The notes: a model not told the origin generated them from the letters alone. Counted from the first letter of the stretch, positions 28,338-39,429 are shown. The stretch is 64,000 nt of DNA from Pseudomonas sp. sp1636 (GCF_030376615.1 NZ_JARRAB010000008.1:1-64000), one strand, 5' to 3'. Translations and numbers: made by a program.

Positions 28338-30113
28338 TCAGCCGATGGTCAGCAGGCTGTCGCCCACCGCCACCGCATCGCCCACCTTGACGTTGACCGC
28401 ACCGATGGTGCCGGCCTTGAACGCACGAATCTCGGTTTCCATCTTCATCGCTTCAAGAATGATCACCAGTTGCCCTTCTTCGACCGTAGCCCCCGGCTGC
28501 ACCAGAACCTTGAAGATATTGCCCGCCAGAGGCGCCGGTTGCGGATCGCCAGCGCCGACAGATACTGGGGCAGCAGAGGCCGCTGCAGCGGCGCCACCGA
28601 CAGGCTTGAGGCCTTCGATGTCACCGCCTTCGTTGACCTGAACCACAAAGGACTTGCCGTTGACTTCCACGGTATAGACTTCGGGCTTGCCCGCTTCCCG
28701 CGCCGGCAATTCGTTACCGCTCGGCGCTGGTTCGAAGGCCGCAGGGTTGCCGCGATTCTCCAGAAACTTCAGGCCAATTTGCGGGAACAGCGCATAGGTC
28801 AGCACATCGTCGATTTCATCTTTGGCCAGCTTGATGCCCTTCTCTTGGGCGATGCCCTTGAGCTCGGCGGTCAGCTTGTCCATTTCGGCACTGAGCAGGT
28901 CGGCCGGGCGACAGGTGATGGCTTCGGCACCATCCAGCACCCGCAGCTGCAGCTCTTTATTGAAGGGAGCCGGCGCTGCGCCGTATTCACCCTTCAACAC
29001 GCCTGCGGTTTCCTTGGTGATCGACTTGTAGCGCTCGCCGGTCAGTACGTTGATCACCGCCTGGGTGCCGACGATCTGCGAGGTCGGGGTCACCAGCGGA
29101 ATGAAGCCGAGGTCTTCGCGCACCCGCGGAATCTCGGCCAATACTTCATCGAACTTGTCCTGGGCACCCTGCTCTTTCAGCTGGCTTTCCATGTTGGTGA
29201 GCATGCCGCCCGGTACCTGGGCGACCAGAATGCGCGAGTCGACGCCCTTGAGGTTGCCCTCGAACTTGGCGTATTTCTTCCGCACTTCGCGAAAGTAAGC
29301 GGCAATTTCTTCGAGCAGCTCCAGGTTCAAGCCGGTGTCGCGCTCGGAACCCTGGAAGATCGCCACCACCGACTCGGTCGGCGAGTGGCCGTAGGTCATC
29401 GACAGCGAGGAGATCGCGGTGTCGACGTTGTCGATACCGGCCTCCACGGCCTTGAGAATCGCAGCAGTGGAAAGCCCGGCAGTGGCATGACACTGCATGT
29501 GAATCGGGATCGACAGGCTGGCCTTCAGACGCGACACCAGCTCGAAGGCGATGTACGGATTGAGAATACCGGCCATGTCCTTGATCGCGATGGAATCGGC
29601 GCCCATGTCTTCGATCTGCTTGGCCAGGTCGACCCACATCTCCAGGGTGTGCACCGGGCTGGTGGTATAGGAAATGGTGCCCTGGGCATGCTTGCCCTGC
29701 TCCTTGACCGCCCGCAGAGCGGTCTGCAGGTTGCGCGGATCGTTCATCGCGTCGAACACGCGGAACACATCGACACCGTTGACCGCTGCACGCTCGACGA
29801 ATTTTTCCACCACGTCATCGGCATAATGCCGATAGCCGAGCAGGTTCTGCCCACGCAAGAGCATCTGCTGACGGGTATTGGGCATGGCCTGCTTCAACGC
29901 ACGAATACGCTCCCATGGGTCTTCACCCAGGTAACGAATGCAGGCATCGAAAGTAGCGCCGCCCCAGGATTCGACCGACCAGAAGCCGACCTGATCGAGC
30001 TTGGGCGCGATCGGCAACATGTCCTCCAGACGCACCCGGGTTGCCAGAATGGATTGATGCGCGTCGCGCAGAACCACATCGGTGATACCAAGTGCATTTT
30101 TCGTAGCGGTCAT
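28338..30113 (-). CDS. oadA: Oxaloacetate decarboxylase, alpha subunit (biotin protein)
   Basis: A 591-residue carboxyltransferase subunit. The N-terminal TIM barrel (about 1-300) has [16 protein letters not shown], with the metal-binding Asp, the Lys in [11 protein letters not shown] that is carbamylated in this family, and the metal His pair in [10 protein letters not shown] conserved middle domain is followed by an Ala/Pro-rich linker, and the C-terminal biotinyl domain ends with the EAMKMET biotin site. I chose ATG 30113; the longer frame opening at 30188 would overlap oadG. It transfers CO2 from oxaloacetate to biotin, giving pyruvate. Confidence 0.96.
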   Translation of the reverse strand: MTATKNALGITDVVLRDAHQSILATRVRLEDMLPIAPKLDQVGFWSVESWGGATFDACIRYLGEDPWERIRALKQAMPNTRQQMLLRGQNLLGYRHYADDVVEKFVERAAVNGVDVFRVFDAMNDPRNLQTALRAVKEQGKHAQGTISYTTSPVHTLEMWVDLAKQIEDMGADSIAIKDMAGILNPYIAFELVSRLKASLSIPIHMQCHATAGLSTAAILKAVEAGIDNVDTAISSLSMTYGHSPTESVVAIFQGSERDTGLNLELLEEIAAYFREVRKKYAKFEGNLKGVDSRILVAQVPGGMLTNMESQLKEQGAQDKFDEVLAEIPRVREDLGFIPLVTPTSQIVGTQAVINVLTGERYKSITKETAGVLKGEYGAAPAPFNKELQLRVLDGAEAITCRPADLLSAEMDKLTAELKGIAQEKGIKLAKDEIDDVLTYALFPQIGLKFLENRGNPAAFEPAPSGNELPAREAGKPEVYTVEVNGKSFVVQVNEGGDIEGLKPVGGAAAAASAAPVSVGAGDPQPAPLAGNIFKVLVQPGATVEEGQLVIILEAMKMETEIRAFKAGTIGAVNVKVGDAVAVGDSLLTIG

Positions 30114-30138
30114 ACGGAAACTCCCTGACAAACCAGAA

Positions 30139-30393
30139 TCAGCCGCGTCGCACGCGGTGTTGATGAAGGGCCAACTGAATGGCGGCAAGAATGTCTGGCT
30201 CAGGCTCCTGACCCGCTAATTTGACCGGAGCTGGAGCACTGGTCTCACGCACATGCGGAGCCGGCGCGAAACGTCCGACCACACGAGCCATCAGACGAAT
30301 ACAGAGAATCAATAGAGCCAGAAAGAAAAACACTGAGCCCATGCCCATCAGCATGAGATCGACACCCTCAAGCAGGAGTTGGCTGGAGGTCAT
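30139..30393 (-). CDS. oadG: Oxaloacetate decarboxylase, gamma subunit
   Basis: An 84-residue protein with one N-terminal membrane helix (about 10-35, [19 protein letters not shown]) and a short cytoplasmic tail with Pro/Ala-rich linker. This is the size and layout of OadG, which holds the alpha and beta subunits together and binds Zn2+. The His-containing end (LHQHRVRRG) may serve the metal. First gene of the operon, 25 bases before oadA. Confidence 0.88.
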   Translation of the reverse strand: MTSSQLLLEGVDLMLMGMGSVFFFLALLILCIRLMARVVGRFAPAPHVRETSAPAPVKLAGQEPEPDILAAIQLALHQHRVRRG

Positions 30394-30638
30394 AATGACT
30401 CCTTATTGGCGCGACTCGGCAGTCGCATATTCTTGGACGGAGGAGGCACCCGAAAGCTGCCGGGAAAAGCTGGCGCACCTTAGCTTGAAACAGGCGTTTG
30501 AAGCAAATCCAGAGTGTTTTTTGCGACATATTCGGATGGAATGGCGCCGCATCAAACCCTACACCCAGCACAACCCAACCAGCGGCATCGCCCAACCGCG
30601 CTGACCATAGGGTCGAGCCTTGCGCCACCAACGAGCGA

Positions 30639-32081
30639 CTACAGCAAGAACACCGTGGCCAGCCCTAAGAAAATAAAGAAACCGCCACTGTCGGTCATCG
30701 CCGTAATCATCACACTGGCACCCAAAGCCGGATCACGCCCCATGCGCACCAGAGTCATCGGGATAAGCACCCCCATCAATGCCGCAAGCAGCATGTTCAG
30801 GGTCATGGCCCCGGTCATCACCACGCCCAGCGACCAGCTGTCGTAAAGCACATAAGCCACTACGCCAATCACCCCTCCCCAGACCAGGCCGTTGACCAGG
30901 GCGACGCCCAGCTCCTTGCGAATCAAGCGTGAGGTATTGCCGGTACTGACCTGATCCAGCGCCATGGCACGCACGATCATGGTGATGGTCTGATTGCCCG
31001 AATTGCCGCCAATACCGGCAACAATCGGCATCAAGGCGGCCAGGGCCACCAACTTCTCGATCGAGCCCTCGAACAAGCCAATCACCCGCGAAGCCATAAA
31101 CGCCGTGATCAGATTGATCGCCAACCAGGCCCAGCGGTTGCGCAGCGACTTCCATACCGAGGCGAAGATGTCTTCCTCCTCGCGCAGGCCGGCCATGTTC
31201 AGCACTTCGTTTTCGCTTTCCTCACGAATCAGGTCGACCATCTCGTCGATAGTCAGGCGACCGATCAGCTTGCCGTTCTTGTCGACCACCGGCGTGGAGA
31301 TCAAGTCGTAGCGCTCGAACGCCTGGGCGGCATCGTAGGCGTCCTCATCCGGATGAAAGCTCACCGGATCGGTGGCCATCACCTCGCTGACCAGTTTTTC
31401 CGGATCATTGACCAGCAAGCGCTTGACCGGCAGCACGCCCTTGAGCACGCCGTCGTAATCGACCACGAACAACTTATCAGTATGCCCCGGCAGCTCTTTG
31501 AGGCGGCGCAGGTAACGCAACACCACTTCCAGGCTGACGTCTTCGCGGATGGTGACCATCTCGAAGTCCATCAGCGCACCGACCCTATCCTCCTCATAGG
31601 ACAACGCCGAGCGCACCCGCTCACGCTGCTGCGCATCGAGGGTTTCCATCAATTCATGCACGACATCGCGCGGCAGCTCGGAGGCCAGATCCGCCAGCTC
31701 GTCGGCATCCATCTCCTTGACCGCCGCGAAAATCTCGTGGTCGTCCATGTCGGCGAGCAGCGTTTCGCGCACCGCGTCGGATACTTCGAGGAGGATATCG
31801 CCGTCGCGCTCGACCTTGACCAACTGCCAGACAGTGCGGCGATCCTCAAGCGGCAGCGCTTCGAGGATATGGGCAACGTCGGCGGAGTGCAGGTCATCGA
31901 GCTTGCGTTGCAGCTCGACCAGATTCTGCCGGTGCACCAGGTTTTCCACGAGATCGTGGTGCTGGCCTTCCTGACGATGGGTCAGGTCTTCGACCAGCTT
32001 ATGCCGATGCAGCAACTCAACCACCTGAGCCAGGCGATCCTGCAGGCTTTCTTGCGGTTTTTTGGCTTCTACTTCAGTCAT
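30639..32081 (-). CDS. mgtE: Magnesium transporter MgtE
   Basis: A 480-residue MgtE-type Mg2+ channel/transporter. The layout is a helical N domain (about 40-160), two CBS domains (about 160-290), a connecting helix and five transmembrane helices (about 310-480) with the PIVAGIGGNSGNQ signature. The ATG at 32081 is chosen because the family begins with MTEVEAKK; the frame opens 48 bases earlier. The first 320 bases upstream hold no other gene and should carry the promoter and leader. Confidence 0.95.
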   Translation of the reverse strand: MTEVEAKKPQESLQDRLAQVVELLHRHKLVEDLTHRQEGQHHDLVENLVHRQNLVELQRKLDDLHSADVAHILEALPLEDRRTVWQLVKVERDGDILLEVSDAVRETLLADMDDHEIFAAVKEMDADELADLASELPRDVVHELMETLDAQQRERVRSALSYEEDRVGALMDFEMVTIREDVSLEVVLRYLRRLKELPGHTDKLFVVDYDGVLKGVLPVKRLLVNDPEKLVSEVMATDPVSFHPDEDAYDAAQAFERYDLISTPVVDKNGKLIGRLTIDEMVDLIREESENEVLNMAGLREEEDIFASVWKSLRNRWAWLAINLITAFMASRVIGLFEGSIEKLVALAALMPIVAGIGGNSGNQTITMIVRAMALDQVSTGNTSRLIRKELGVALVNGLVWGGVIGVVAYVLYDSWSLGVVMTGAMTLNMLLAALMGVLIPMTLVRMGRDPALGASVMITAMTDSGGFFIFLGLATVFLL

Positions 32082-32405
32082 GGCACGCTCCACCCCCAGT
32101 GGCGGCGCACGCCAAAGAGGGTCAATCAATCAGTACGCGATTGCACAATCGAGATTCAGAGTAACTACTGGGTAAGTCCATGGTGGTGATCCACAAGCCC
32201 CGGCGGGGCTGACGGGCAAAATGATAACACCGCCCGACGGCTTTGCACGCTACAAAAACCAGGTAAGAACAAGCCTTTGCAGGACAAACTTCGGCGTTTT
32301 ATAAGAACCTGTAGCTGCGACGCCGGAGACACCGCACAAGGCACCACTGGCAATGCCAACCTGTGCGACTAGACTTGCACCACGACCGTCAAGGAGGACG
32401 CCTCG
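32082..32405. other. Divergent intergenic region between mgtE and the DUF4124 gene
   Basis: About 320 bases with two outward-facing genes. A GC-rich hairpin (AGCCCCGGCGGGGCT, about 32194-32211) lies in the mgtE leader side. I saw no recognised Mg2+ riboswitch, but could not fold the sequence. No gene is supported here. Confidence 0.4.
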
Positions 32406-32897
32406 ATGCATGGACTGCGCCGCGCAGCTTTCTGCGCCATTTTGCTGTGCCCACCACCGCTACTGGCTGCAACCGTGTTCCGCTGCGAAGACGCCAACGG
32501 CCACATCGCCTTCACCCAGCAGGGCTGCCCCAGCGAACACACGCAATACCTGCAGGACGCTTATAACGCCACACCAGGCAGCGGCAAATCCACGCCACTG
32601 GCCAAACCAAGCAAACCCTCACGGCGCAAGGGCACGCAAAAGTCCCGCGAACTGGTGGTGGTCGGCGAGCAGCAGGATGGCTGCGGCAACCTGATCAGCA
32701 ATAGCGAACGCCGCACAGCCATCATCAAACAGCAGATACGCAGCGGCATGAACCGCAACGACGTGGAAAACAGCCTGGGTACACCGGACAAAATCAGCGG
32801 CCAGAACGGCCAGACCCGCTATCACTACCGCGACCGTCAAGGTAACAGCCGTCAAGTCAGCTTCGATGAAAGCGGCTGCGTTAAAGGCAAACGCTAG
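32406..32897 (+). CDS. Secreted DUF4124-domain protein
   Basis: A 163-residue exported protein. A signal peptide (about 1-21, ending LLAA) precedes a DUF4124 segment (TVFRCEDANGHIAFTQQGCP), a basic Ser/Lys linker and a C-terminal part with GMNRNDVENSLGTPDKISGQNGQTRYHYRD, which resembles the BamE/OmlA (SmpA) repeat-like fold seen in several envelope proteins. Four cysteines remain in the mature protein and may form disulphides. The function is unknown. Confidence 0.78.
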   Translation: MHGLRRAAFCAILLCPPPLLAATVFRCEDANGHIAFTQQGCPSEHTQYLQDAYNATPGSGKSTPLAKPSKPSRRKGTQKSRELVVVGEQQDGCGNLISNSERRTAIIKQQIRSGMNRNDVENSLGTPDKISGQNGQTRYHYRDRQGNSRQVSFDESGCVKGKR

Positions 32898-33233
32898 AAA
32901 TCTGGCGGTTGCACCACCAACAGCAGCCCATGAATAAGGCTCTGTACCCGATAGGCGTTGTATCACCAAGCGCGAACTGCCTGCGATCCGTAGGAGGCCC
33001 GACCTCGGGACGAGCTTTGGCTATAGCGCGAAACGATGGGCAGGCAGCCCTGCGGGCTGCATTCGCCGCGGGGCGCGTGATCCACATGGATGTGGGAAAT
33101 GCCGCTAGCCTGTCAGGAACAGGCGCGGCCCTCTACAAGAGACCGCGCATGCAACACATAATTGGGGCATAGCCATGAATAAACCCTGGCAAGGCCGCAC
33201 CACAACGAACTCGCGGGCAAAAACAATCGACTA
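32898..33233. other. Intergenic stretch, repeat-like, no gene
   Basis: About 335 bases between the DUF4124 gene and the tRNA cluster. It contains dyad-rich, GC-rich runs (for example around 33040-33065, GCAGCCCTGCGGGCTGC) typical of Pseudomonas intergenic repeats. Very short frames occur (one starting near 33176, 19 codons) without coding character. Confidence 0.4.
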
Positions 33234-33262
33234 AGAAAAAGGGCCTGCATCGCTGCAGGCCC
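33234..33262 (-). terminator. Rho-independent terminator of the tRNA transcript
   Basis: A nine-base-pair stem GGGCCTGCA/TGCAGGCCC is followed on the minus strand by a T-rich run. It lies 19 bases past the last tRNA-Arg and should end a transcript carrying the three tRNAs. Confidence 0.88.
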
Positions 33263-33281
33263 TTTTCTTGTTACTTCTGAT

Positions 33282-33358
33282 TGGTGCACTCAGGAGGATT
33301 CGAACCTCCGACCGCTCGGTTCGTAGCCGAGTACTCTATCCAGCTGAGCTATGAGTGC
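33282..33358 (-). tRNA. tRNA-Arg (anticodon ACG), copy 2
   Basis: A 77-base tRNA with encoded CCA. The acceptor stem is GCACTCA/TGAGTGC, the anticodon loop CTACGAA (anticodon ACG, in which A34 is normally edited to inosine), and the T loop GGTTCGAATCC. It is identical in its body to the copy 71 bases upstream. Confidence 0.98.
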
Positions 33359-33429
33359 AAGTGGCGCTTTTTAACCAGATCACCGCTGGTTTGAAACACG
33401 ATCCGCATCGCTGCCGATCATCTTCAATA

Positions 33430-33506
33430 TGGTGCACTCAGGAGGATTCGAACCTCCGACCGCTCGGTTCGTAGCCGAGTACTCTATCCAGCTGAGCTAT
33501 GAGTGC
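33430..33506 (-). tRNA. tRNA-Arg (anticodon ACG), copy 1
   Basis: A 77-base tRNA with encoded CCA, the same body as the downstream copy: acceptor stem GCACTCA/TGAGTGC and anticodon ACG. It reads CGN arginine codons and sits between tRNA-Ser and the second Arg copy. Confidence 0.98.
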
Positions 33507-33613
33507 ACTGTCCGGCGCATTATAGGCATTCAATTTTTTCAATCAAGCTTAAATCAGATTAATTTCAACAACTTACCGATTAAAGCAGGATCAACACCTA
33601 CAACGCTGAATAA

Positions 33614-33704
33614 TGGCGGAGAAGGGGGGATTCGAACCCCCGACACCCTTATGAGATGTACTCCCTTAGCAGGGGAGCGCCTTCGGCCACTCGGCCACCT
33701 CTCC
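33614..33704 (-). tRNA. tRNA-Ser (anticodon GCT)
   Basis: A 91-base class II tRNA with a long variable arm and encoded CCA. The acceptor stem begins GGAGAGG, the anticodon stem-loop contains CTGCTAA (anticodon GCT, reading AGC/AGU) and the T arm has GGGGGTTCGAATCCCCC. It follows rsmA by 62 bases, an arrangement familiar in Pseudomonas. Confidence 0.98.
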
Positions 33705-33766
33705 GCAACACGGGGCGCATGATACCCAGCTTTGCCCCGTTTGCAAAGCCAAAAATCAGATAAAAA

Positions 33767-33952
33767 TTAGTGGCTTGGTTCTTCGTCCTTCTCTTTCTGG
33801 ATGCGCTGGTAAATCTCCTCTCGGTGCACGGCTACCTCCTTCGGCGCGTTAACGCCAATGCGCACCTGATTACCCTTCACGCCCAACACGGTGACAGTGA
33901 CCTCGTCACCCACCATCAGGGTCTCACCGACCCGGCGAGTTAGAATCAGCAT
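33767..33952 (-). CDS. rsmA: Carbon storage regulator CsrA/RsmA
   Basis: A 61-residue RNA-binding regulator, the family's usual length. It begins [18 protein letters not shown] and keeps the key RNA-contact residues in strand 1 (L4, R6, R7) and around strand 5 ([10 protein letters not shown], with R44). It binds GGA motifs in leaders and controls translation genome-wide; sequestering RNAs are not in the window. GAGGAGAAAGG precedes the ATG. Position between lysC and tRNA-Ser is the conserved Pseudomonas setting. Confidence 0.97.
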   Translation of the reverse strand: MLILTRRVGETLMVGDEVTVTVLGVKGNQVRIGVNAPKEVAVHREEIYQRIQKEKDEEPSH

Positions 33953-34089
33953 TCCTTTCTCCTCACGGATTTAAATCCAATACAACAGTCTGCAAAAAAG
34001 ATAATGGTGGCAGCCCCATGAAGCTCAAGCGAGGCCTTCACCCAAGTATTGACTAGTGTGGGCAGAAAGAAAGTCCATCCACGCCAACC

Positions 34090-34124
34090 AAAAAGACAAA
34101 AGGCGCGCAATAGTGCGCGCCTTT
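34090..34124 (-). terminator. Rho-independent terminator of lysC
   Basis: An eleven-base-pair stem AAAGGCGCGCA/TGCGCGCCTTT with a four-base loop is followed on the minus strand by TTTGTCTTTTT. It lies just beyond the lysC stop and separates lysC from rsmA, which therefore needs its own promoter. Confidence 0.88.
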
Positions 34125-34135
34125 TGGGCAATGCC

Positions 34136-35374
34136 TCAGTCGCCCTGTCGGGCCGGGGCATCCAATTCGAAGGCGGTGTGCAGAGCACGTACCGCCAATT
34201 CCAGATATTTCTCCTCGATGACCACGGACACCTTGATTTCCGAGGTGGAGATCATCTGGATATTGATATTTTCCTTGGCCAGGGCCTCGAACATCCGACT
34301 GGCGACCCCGGCGTGGGAGCGCATGCCGACGCCGACGATCGACACCTTGGCAATCTTGATGTCGCCAATCACTTCACGAGCACCCAGCTCACGCGCGGTG
34401 TCTTCCAACACCTGCTGCGCGGCCTGATAATCGTTGCGGTGTACGGTGAAGGTGAAATCGGTGGTGTTATCGTGCGCCACGTTCTGCACGATCATGTCGA
34501 CTTCGATATTGGCGGCGCTGACAGGGCCGAGAATCTTGAACGCCACGCCCGGGATGTCCGGCACGCCACGGATGGTCAGCTTGGCTTCGTCGCGGTTGAA
34601 AGCGATGCCGGAAATGATCGGCTGTTCCATGGATTCCTCTTCATCAAGGGTAATGAGGGTGCCCGGGCCCTCTTTAAAGCTGTGCAAGACGCGCAGCGGG
34701 ACGTTGTACTTGCCGGCGAACTCCACCGAGCGAATTTGCAGCACCTTGGAACCCAGGCTGGCCATTTCCAGCATTTCTTCGAAGGTGATCTTCTCCAGAC
34801 GCTGAGCCTGGGGCACCACACGCGGGTCAGTGGTATAGACACCATCGACGTCAGTATAGATCTGGCACTCGTCGGCCTTCAGCGCCGCCGCCAGGGCCAC
34901 ACCCGTGGTATCGGAACCGCCACGCCCCAGGGTGGTGATATTGCCGTGCTCGTCGACCCCCTGGAAACCGGCGACCACCACCACCCGGCCGGCCTTGAGA
35001 TCGGCCCGCAGCTTCTGATCGTCGATCTGCAGGATGCGCGCCTTGTTGTGCGCGCTGTCGGTGAGAATCCGCACCTGGTTACCGGTGTAAGACACCGCCG
35101 GCACACCACGGCGAATCAGGGCCATGGTCAACAGGGCGATGGTCACCTGTTCGCCGGTGGACAACATCACGTCGAGCTCACGCGGCACCGGCTGCTCATC
35201 GCTGGCCTGTTTGGCCAGCTCGATCAGCCGATTGGTTTCACCGCTCATGGCGGAAACCACGACCACAATGTCATCGCCGTTTTCGCGGAACTTCTTCACC
35301 TTCTCGGCCACCTGCTGAATCCGCTCAACAGTGCCGACGGAGGTGCCGCCAAATTTCTGTACGATCAAAGCCAT
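34136..35374 (-). CDS. lysC: Aspartate kinase
   Basis: A 412-residue aspartokinase, first enzyme of the Lys/Thr/Met pathway. The kinase domain starts ALIVQKFGGTSVGTVERI and has TLGRGGSDTTGVALAAAL. Two ACT domains make up about 265-412 and should confer feedback inhibition by lysine and threonine. The length suits the Pseudomonas monofunctional enzyme, where an internal start often gives a separate beta subunit. Flanked by rsmA and alaS. Confidence 0.96.
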   Translation of the reverse strand: MALIVQKFGGTSVGTVERIQQVAEKVKKFRENGDDIVVVVSAMSGETNRLIELAKQASDEQPVPRELDVMLSTGEQVTIALLTMALIRRGVPAVSYTGNQVRILTDSAHNKARILQIDDQKLRADLKAGRVVVVAGFQGVDEHGNITTLGRGGSDTTGVALAAALKADECQIYTDVDGVYTTDPRVVPQAQRLEKITFEEMLEMASLGSKVLQIRSVEFAGKYNVPLRVLHSFKEGPGTLITLDEEESMEQPIISGIAFNRDEAKLTIRGVPDIPGVAFKILGPVSAANIEVDMIVQNVAHDNTTDFTFTVHRNDYQAAQQVLEDTARELGAREVIGDIKIAKVSIVGVGMRSHAGVASRMFEALAKENINIQMISTSEIKVSVVIEEKYLELAVRALHTAFELDAPARQGD

Positions 35375-35486
35375 TTCAAAGCCGCCTCAGCCCGTGAAGG
35401 GCGCCCATTAAACATTCAACTCAAGCCACTGCCAAGGCCCACCGGGCGTAATGCAGGCCTTGGCGCTCACCCGCCCAGGCAGGGGC

Positions 35487-38120
35487 CTACAGACCTTGCT
35501 CGGCAAAGGCCACGGCCAGCGCCAAGGCGCCATCCAGCGCAGCGCTATCGGTACCGCCGCCCTGGGCCATGTCCGGCCGACCACCGCCCTTGCCGCCGAC
35601 CGCCGCCGCGGCCTGCTTCATCAACTCGCCGGCCTTGAGTTTGCCAGTCAGATCCTGGGTTACACCGGCCACCAGCACGACCTTGTCGTCCTGCACGCCG
35701 CCGAGCAGGATCACCGCGCTGCCGAGCTTGTTCTTCAACTGATCGACCATGGCCAGCATGGCCTTGCCATCCAGGCCGTCGACCCGCGCGCTGAGCACCT
35801 TGACGCCCTTGACCGCCACCGCAGCGCCGGCCAGATCGTTGCCCGCCGCACTGGCGGCCTTGGCCTTGAACTGCTCCAGCTCCTTTTCCAGCTGGCGATT
35901 GCGTTCCAGCACGGCCGTCAGCTTGTCCAGCAGGTTGTCGCGACTGCCCTTGACCAGTGCGGCGGCTTCTTTCAACTGCTCTTCGGCCGCATTCAGGTAA
36001 GCGAAAGCAGCGCCACCGGTGACCGCCTCGATACGCCGCACACCCGCCGCCACTCCGCCTTCGCTGGTGATCTTGAACAGGCCGATGTCGCCGGTTCGGG
36101 AGACGTGAGTACCGCCACAGAGTTCGACGGAGAAATCGCCGCCCATGCTCAGCACGCGCACCTGGTCGCCGTACTTCTCGCCGAACAGGGCCATGGCGCC
36201 TTTTTGCTTGGCGGTTTCGATATCGGTCTCGACGGTTTCCACGGCGCTATTGAGGCGCACCTGGGTGTTGACGATATCTTCCAGCAGCTTCAATTGCGCC
36301 GGCGTGATCGCCTCGAAGTGACTGAAATCGAAACGCAGGCGCTGGCTATCGACCAGCGAGCCTTTCTGCTGCACGTGCTCGCCGACCACCTGACGCAGCG
36401 CGGCGTGCAACAAGTGCGTCGCCGAATGGTTGAGCGCGGTGGCCTGGCGCACGCTGGCGTCGACTTCGGCCTTGATCGAGGCGCCTAGGCTCAGACCGCC
36501 CTGGACGACGATGCCGTGGTGCAGGAAGGCCCCGCCGGCCTTGGTGGTGTCGCGCACATCGAAACGCACGCCGGCGCCCGCCTCATCGACAAGAAACCCG
36601 CAGTCACCGACCTGGCCACCGGATTCGGCGTAGAACGGCGTCTGGTCGAGCACCACCACGCCCTCCTCGCCCTCATTCAAACGTTCGACCGCCTGGCCGT
36701 CGCGCAGTAGCGCGATAACGCTGCCGCTGCCGCTGGTGCCGGCGTAGCCGAGGAAGCGCGTATCGCTGTCGACCTTGACCAGGCTGTTGTAATCCATGCC
36801 GAACGAGCTGGCGGAACGGGCGCGCTCGCGCTGGGCCTGCATTTCGCGCTCGAAGCCGGCCTCATCGAGGCTCAGCTCGCGCTCGCGGGCGATGTCGCCG
36901 GTCAGATCCATGGGGAAGCCGTAGGTGTCGTACAGCTTGAAGATCACCTCGCCGGGGATAACGCTGCCCGCAAGCTCGCTCAGATCCTGCTCGAGGATCT
37001 TCAGGCCCTGCTCCAGGGTCTTGGCGAACTGCTCTTCTTCGGTTTTCAGCACCCGCTCGATCTGTGCCTGCTGCTGCTTCAGCTCGGGGAAGGCTTCGCC
37101 CATCTCGGCCACCAGCGCCGCGACTATCCGATAGAAGAAGCTGCCCTTGGCGCCCAGCTTGTTACCGTGGCGGCAGGCGCGGCGGACGATGCGGCGCAGC
37201 ACGTAGCCGCGGCCCTCGTTGGACGGGGTAACGCCGTCGGCGATCAGGAAGCTACAGGAACGGATATGGTCGGCCACCACTTTCAGCGACGCCTGATCTT
37301 CGTTGGCGCAGCCGATGGCCTGAGCCGAGGCGTTCAGCAGGCTCTGGAACAGGTCGATCTGGTAGTTCGAGTTGACGTGCTGCAGCACCGCGCTGATGCG
37401 CTCCAGACCCATGCCGGTGTCCACGCTCGGCGCCGGCAGCGCATGCAGCACGCCGTCCGCGGTGCGGTTGAACTGCATGAACACGTTGTTCCAGATCTCG
37501 ATGTAGCGATCGCCATCTTCTTCCGGCGAACCGGGCGGGCCGCCCCAGATATGCTCGCCGTGATCGAAGAATATCTCGGTGCAAGGGCCGCACGGCCCGG
37601 TGTCGCCCATGGTCCAGAAGTTGTCGGAGGCATAGGGCGCGCCCTTATTGTCGCCGATGCGGATCATCCGCTCGGCCGGCACGCCGATTTCCTTGTTCCA
37701 GATATCGAAAGCTTCGTCGTCGTTGGCGTAGACGGTGACCCAGAGTTTGTCCTTGGGCAGGTTCAGCCAGCGCTCACTGGTGAGAAATTCCCAAGCAAAG
37801 TGGATGGCGTCGCGCTTGAAGTAATCGCCGAAGCTGAAGTTACCGAGCATTTCGAAGAAGGTATGGTGGCGCGCGGTATAGCCGACGTTTTCCAGGTCGT
37901 TGTGCTTGCCACCGGCACGCACGCACTTCTGGCTGGTGACCGCACGGGTATAGGCACGTTTTTCCAGGCCGAGGAAGCAGTCCTTGAACTGATTCATCCC
38001 GGCGTTAGTGAACAGCAGCGTCGGGTCGTTCGCCGGGATCAGCGAGCTGGAAGCGACACGGGTGTGCCCTTTTTCTTCGAAGAAGCTCAAGAAGGCTTCA
38101 CGGATTTCTGCGCTTTTCAT
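35487..38120 (-). CDS. alaS: Alanyl-tRNA synthetase
   Basis: An 877-residue class II synthetase. It has the N-terminal catalytic domain ([24 protein letters not shown]), the tRNA-recognition region, the editing domain with the zinc/catalytic motifs [12 protein letters not shown] and [10 protein letters not shown], and the C-terminal C-Ala domain (DMAQGGGTD). Length agrees with E. coli (876). ATG 38120 is chosen because [19 protein letters not shown] is the family's start; the frame opens at 38162. It lies upstream of lysC with about 110 bases between. Confidence 0.97.
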   Translation of the reverse strand: MKSAEIREAFLSFFEEKGHTRVASSSLIPANDPTLLFTNAGMNQFKDCFLGLEKRAYTRAVTSQKCVRAGGKHNDLENVGYTARHHTFFEMLGNFSFGDYFKRDAIHFAWEFLTSERWLNLPKDKLWVTVYANDDEAFDIWNKEIGVPAERMIRIGDNKGAPYASDNFWTMGDTGPCGPCTEIFFDHGEHIWGGPPGSPEEDGDRYIEIWNNVFMQFNRTADGVLHALPAPSVDTGMGLERISAVLQHVNSNYQIDLFQSLLNASAQAIGCANEDQASLKVVADHIRSCSFLIADGVTPSNEGRGYVLRRIVRRACRHGNKLGAKGSFFYRIVAALVAEMGEAFPELKQQQAQIERVLKTEEEQFAKTLEQGLKILEQDLSELAGSVIPGEVIFKLYDTYGFPMDLTGDIARERELSLDEAGFEREMQAQRERARSASSFGMDYNSLVKVDSDTRFLGYAGTSGSGSVIALLRDGQAVERLNEGEEGVVVLDQTPFYAESGGQVGDCGFLVDEAGAGVRFDVRDTTKAGGAFLHHGIVVQGGLSLGASIKAEVDASVRQATALNHSATHLLHAALRQVVGEHVQQKGSLVDSQRLRFDFSHFEAITPAQLKLLEDIVNTQVRLNSAVETVETDIETAKQKGAMALFGEKYGDQVRVLSMGGDFSVELCGGTHVSRTGDIGLFKITSEGGVAAGVRRIEAVTGGAAFAYLNAAEEQLKEAAALVKGSRDNLLDKLTAVLERNRQLEKELEQFKAKAASAAGNDLAGAAVAVKGVKVLSARVDGLDGKAMLAMVDQLKNKLGSAVILLGGVQDDKVVLVAGVTQDLTGKLKAGELMKQAAAAVGGKGGGRPDMAQGGGTDSAALDGALALAVAFAEQGL

Positions 38121-38242
38121 AGGATCATCCACGGAAACAGGCGGCCACGGCAAAGCCGGCAAAGGGCCGCATTATATCGGGCCTGCGCTATGGGGCTAGT
38201 ACCTTTATTAATAGGCAGCGTCTATTTGACGCTATGTTTCGA

Positions 38243-39247
38243 TCAGTTTTCCCGGAAAGCGGCGAACGCCTCAAGCACCCGGCCAATGTTATCCGCCGAG
38301 ATGTCCATATGCGTAACCATGCGCAGACGCGGCGCGGCCGTCAGCCTGATCCCGCGCTCGGCGCAGAACGCTTGGAGTGCGCCGGCCTGCTCGCCGACCT
38401 GGGCATAGACCATGTTGGTCTGCACCGGCTCGACCGCGTAGCCTAACCCGCGCAGTCCGTCGGCCAGGCATTCGGCATTGGCGTGATCGTCGGCCAGGCG
38501 GGCCACCTGATGCTCCAGGGCATAGAGCCCGGCAGCAGCCAGCAGGCCGGCCTGGCGCATGCCGCCGCCGACCATCTTGCGCAAACGCCGCGCCTTGCCG
38601 ATCAGCTCGCCGCTGCCGCACAGCAGCGAACCCACTGGCGCGCCCAAGCCTTTGGACAAACACACCGAGACCGAATCGAAGTGCCGGGTAATCTCCCTGG
38701 CCGGCACGCCCTGCTTGACCGCCGCGTTGTACAGCCGCGCGCCGTCCAGGTGCAGGGCCAGGCCATGCTGGCGGGTCAGTTCGCGGGCCGCGGCCAGATA
38801 ACTCAACGGCAGCACTTTGCCCTGCATGGTGTTTTCCAGCGCCAGCAGGCGGGTGCGGGCGAAGTGGAAGTCGTCCTGCTTGATTGCCGCCGCGACTCTG
38901 CCCAGGTCGAGCGAACCATCGGCCTCGCCTTCGATCGGCTGCGGCTGGATCGAACCCAGCACCGCCGCGCCGCCGCCTTCATATTTATAGGTATGTGCCT
39001 GCTGGCCGACGATGTATTCGTCGCCACGCTCACAGTGGGCCATCAGGCCGAGCAGGTTGCTCATGGTGCCGCTCGGCACGAACAGCGCGCCGGCAAAGCC
39101 CAGCTCGGCGGCCAGGTAACATTCCAGGCGGTTGACCGTGGGATCCTCGCCGTAGACGTCATCGCCCAACTCGGCCGCCAGCATGGCCTCGCGCATACCG
39201 GCACTGGGTTGGGTAACGGTATCGCTGCGCAGGTCGATGACGGGCAT
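38243..39247 (-). CDS. ltaE: Low-specificity L-threonine aldolase
   Basis: A 334-residue PLP enzyme cleaving L-threonine/allo-threonine to glycine and acetaldehyde. The start [20 protein letters not shown] and [12 protein letters not shown] are typical; [10 protein letters not shown] precedes the PLP-binding Lys in [14 protein letters not shown] (about residue 200). It lies upstream of alaS on the same strand, 122 bases away. Confidence 0.93.
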   Translation of the reverse strand: MPVIDLRSDTVTQPSAGMREAMLAAELGDDVYGEDPTVNRLECYLAAELGFAGALFVPSGTMSNLLGLMAHCERGDEYIVGQQAHTYKYEGGGAAVLGSIQPQPIEGEADGSLDLGRVAAAIKQDDFHFARTRLLALENTMQGKVLPLSYLAAARELTRQHGLALHLDGARLYNAAVKQGVPAREITRHFDSVSVCLSKGLGAPVGSLLCGSGELIGKARRLRKMVGGGMRQAGLLAAAGLYALEHQVARLADDHANAECLADGLRGLGYAVEPVQTNMVYAQVGEQAGALQAFCAERGIRLTAAPRLRMVTHMDISADNIGRVLEAFAAFREN

Positions 39248-39334
39248 GGACGGTTTTCCTTAACGTGACGAAAACGCCGATGCTAAGGCGCCGGTCACAG
39301 GCACACAAGTTACAGTTCCGGGGGATACAGTTTC

Positions 39335-39419
39335 GTAGCCCGCCTAAATTTATAGAGCAGGCCCTGGCGCAAAACGGGATGACGGCAATCCCGGATTGCG
39401 CTGCGCTTATCCGGGCTAC
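39335..39419. repeat. REP-like intergenic repeat
   Basis: An 85-base element bounded by inverted GTAGCCCG and CGGGCTAC. Its right half (ATCCCGGATTGCGCTGCG then CTTATCCGGG) is the sort of short dispersed palindrome common between Pseudomonas genes. It lies between the divergently placed start of ltaE and end of the aru operon. Confidence 0.6.
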
Positions 39420-39429
39420 ACATGACCGA

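Noticed and set aside
28296..30128. 610-codon plus-strand frame opposite oadA
   Set aside because: Mirror of oadA with His/Arg/Gln-rich composition; oadA has all catalytic and biotin motifs.
32909..33172. 87-codon frame before the tRNA cluster
   Set aside because: Lies in repeat-like sequence without ribosome site or protein character.
33429..33722. 97-codon plus-strand frame across two tRNA genes
   Set aside because: It is made of the reverse strand of tRNA-Arg and tRNA-Ser, a frequent spurious call.
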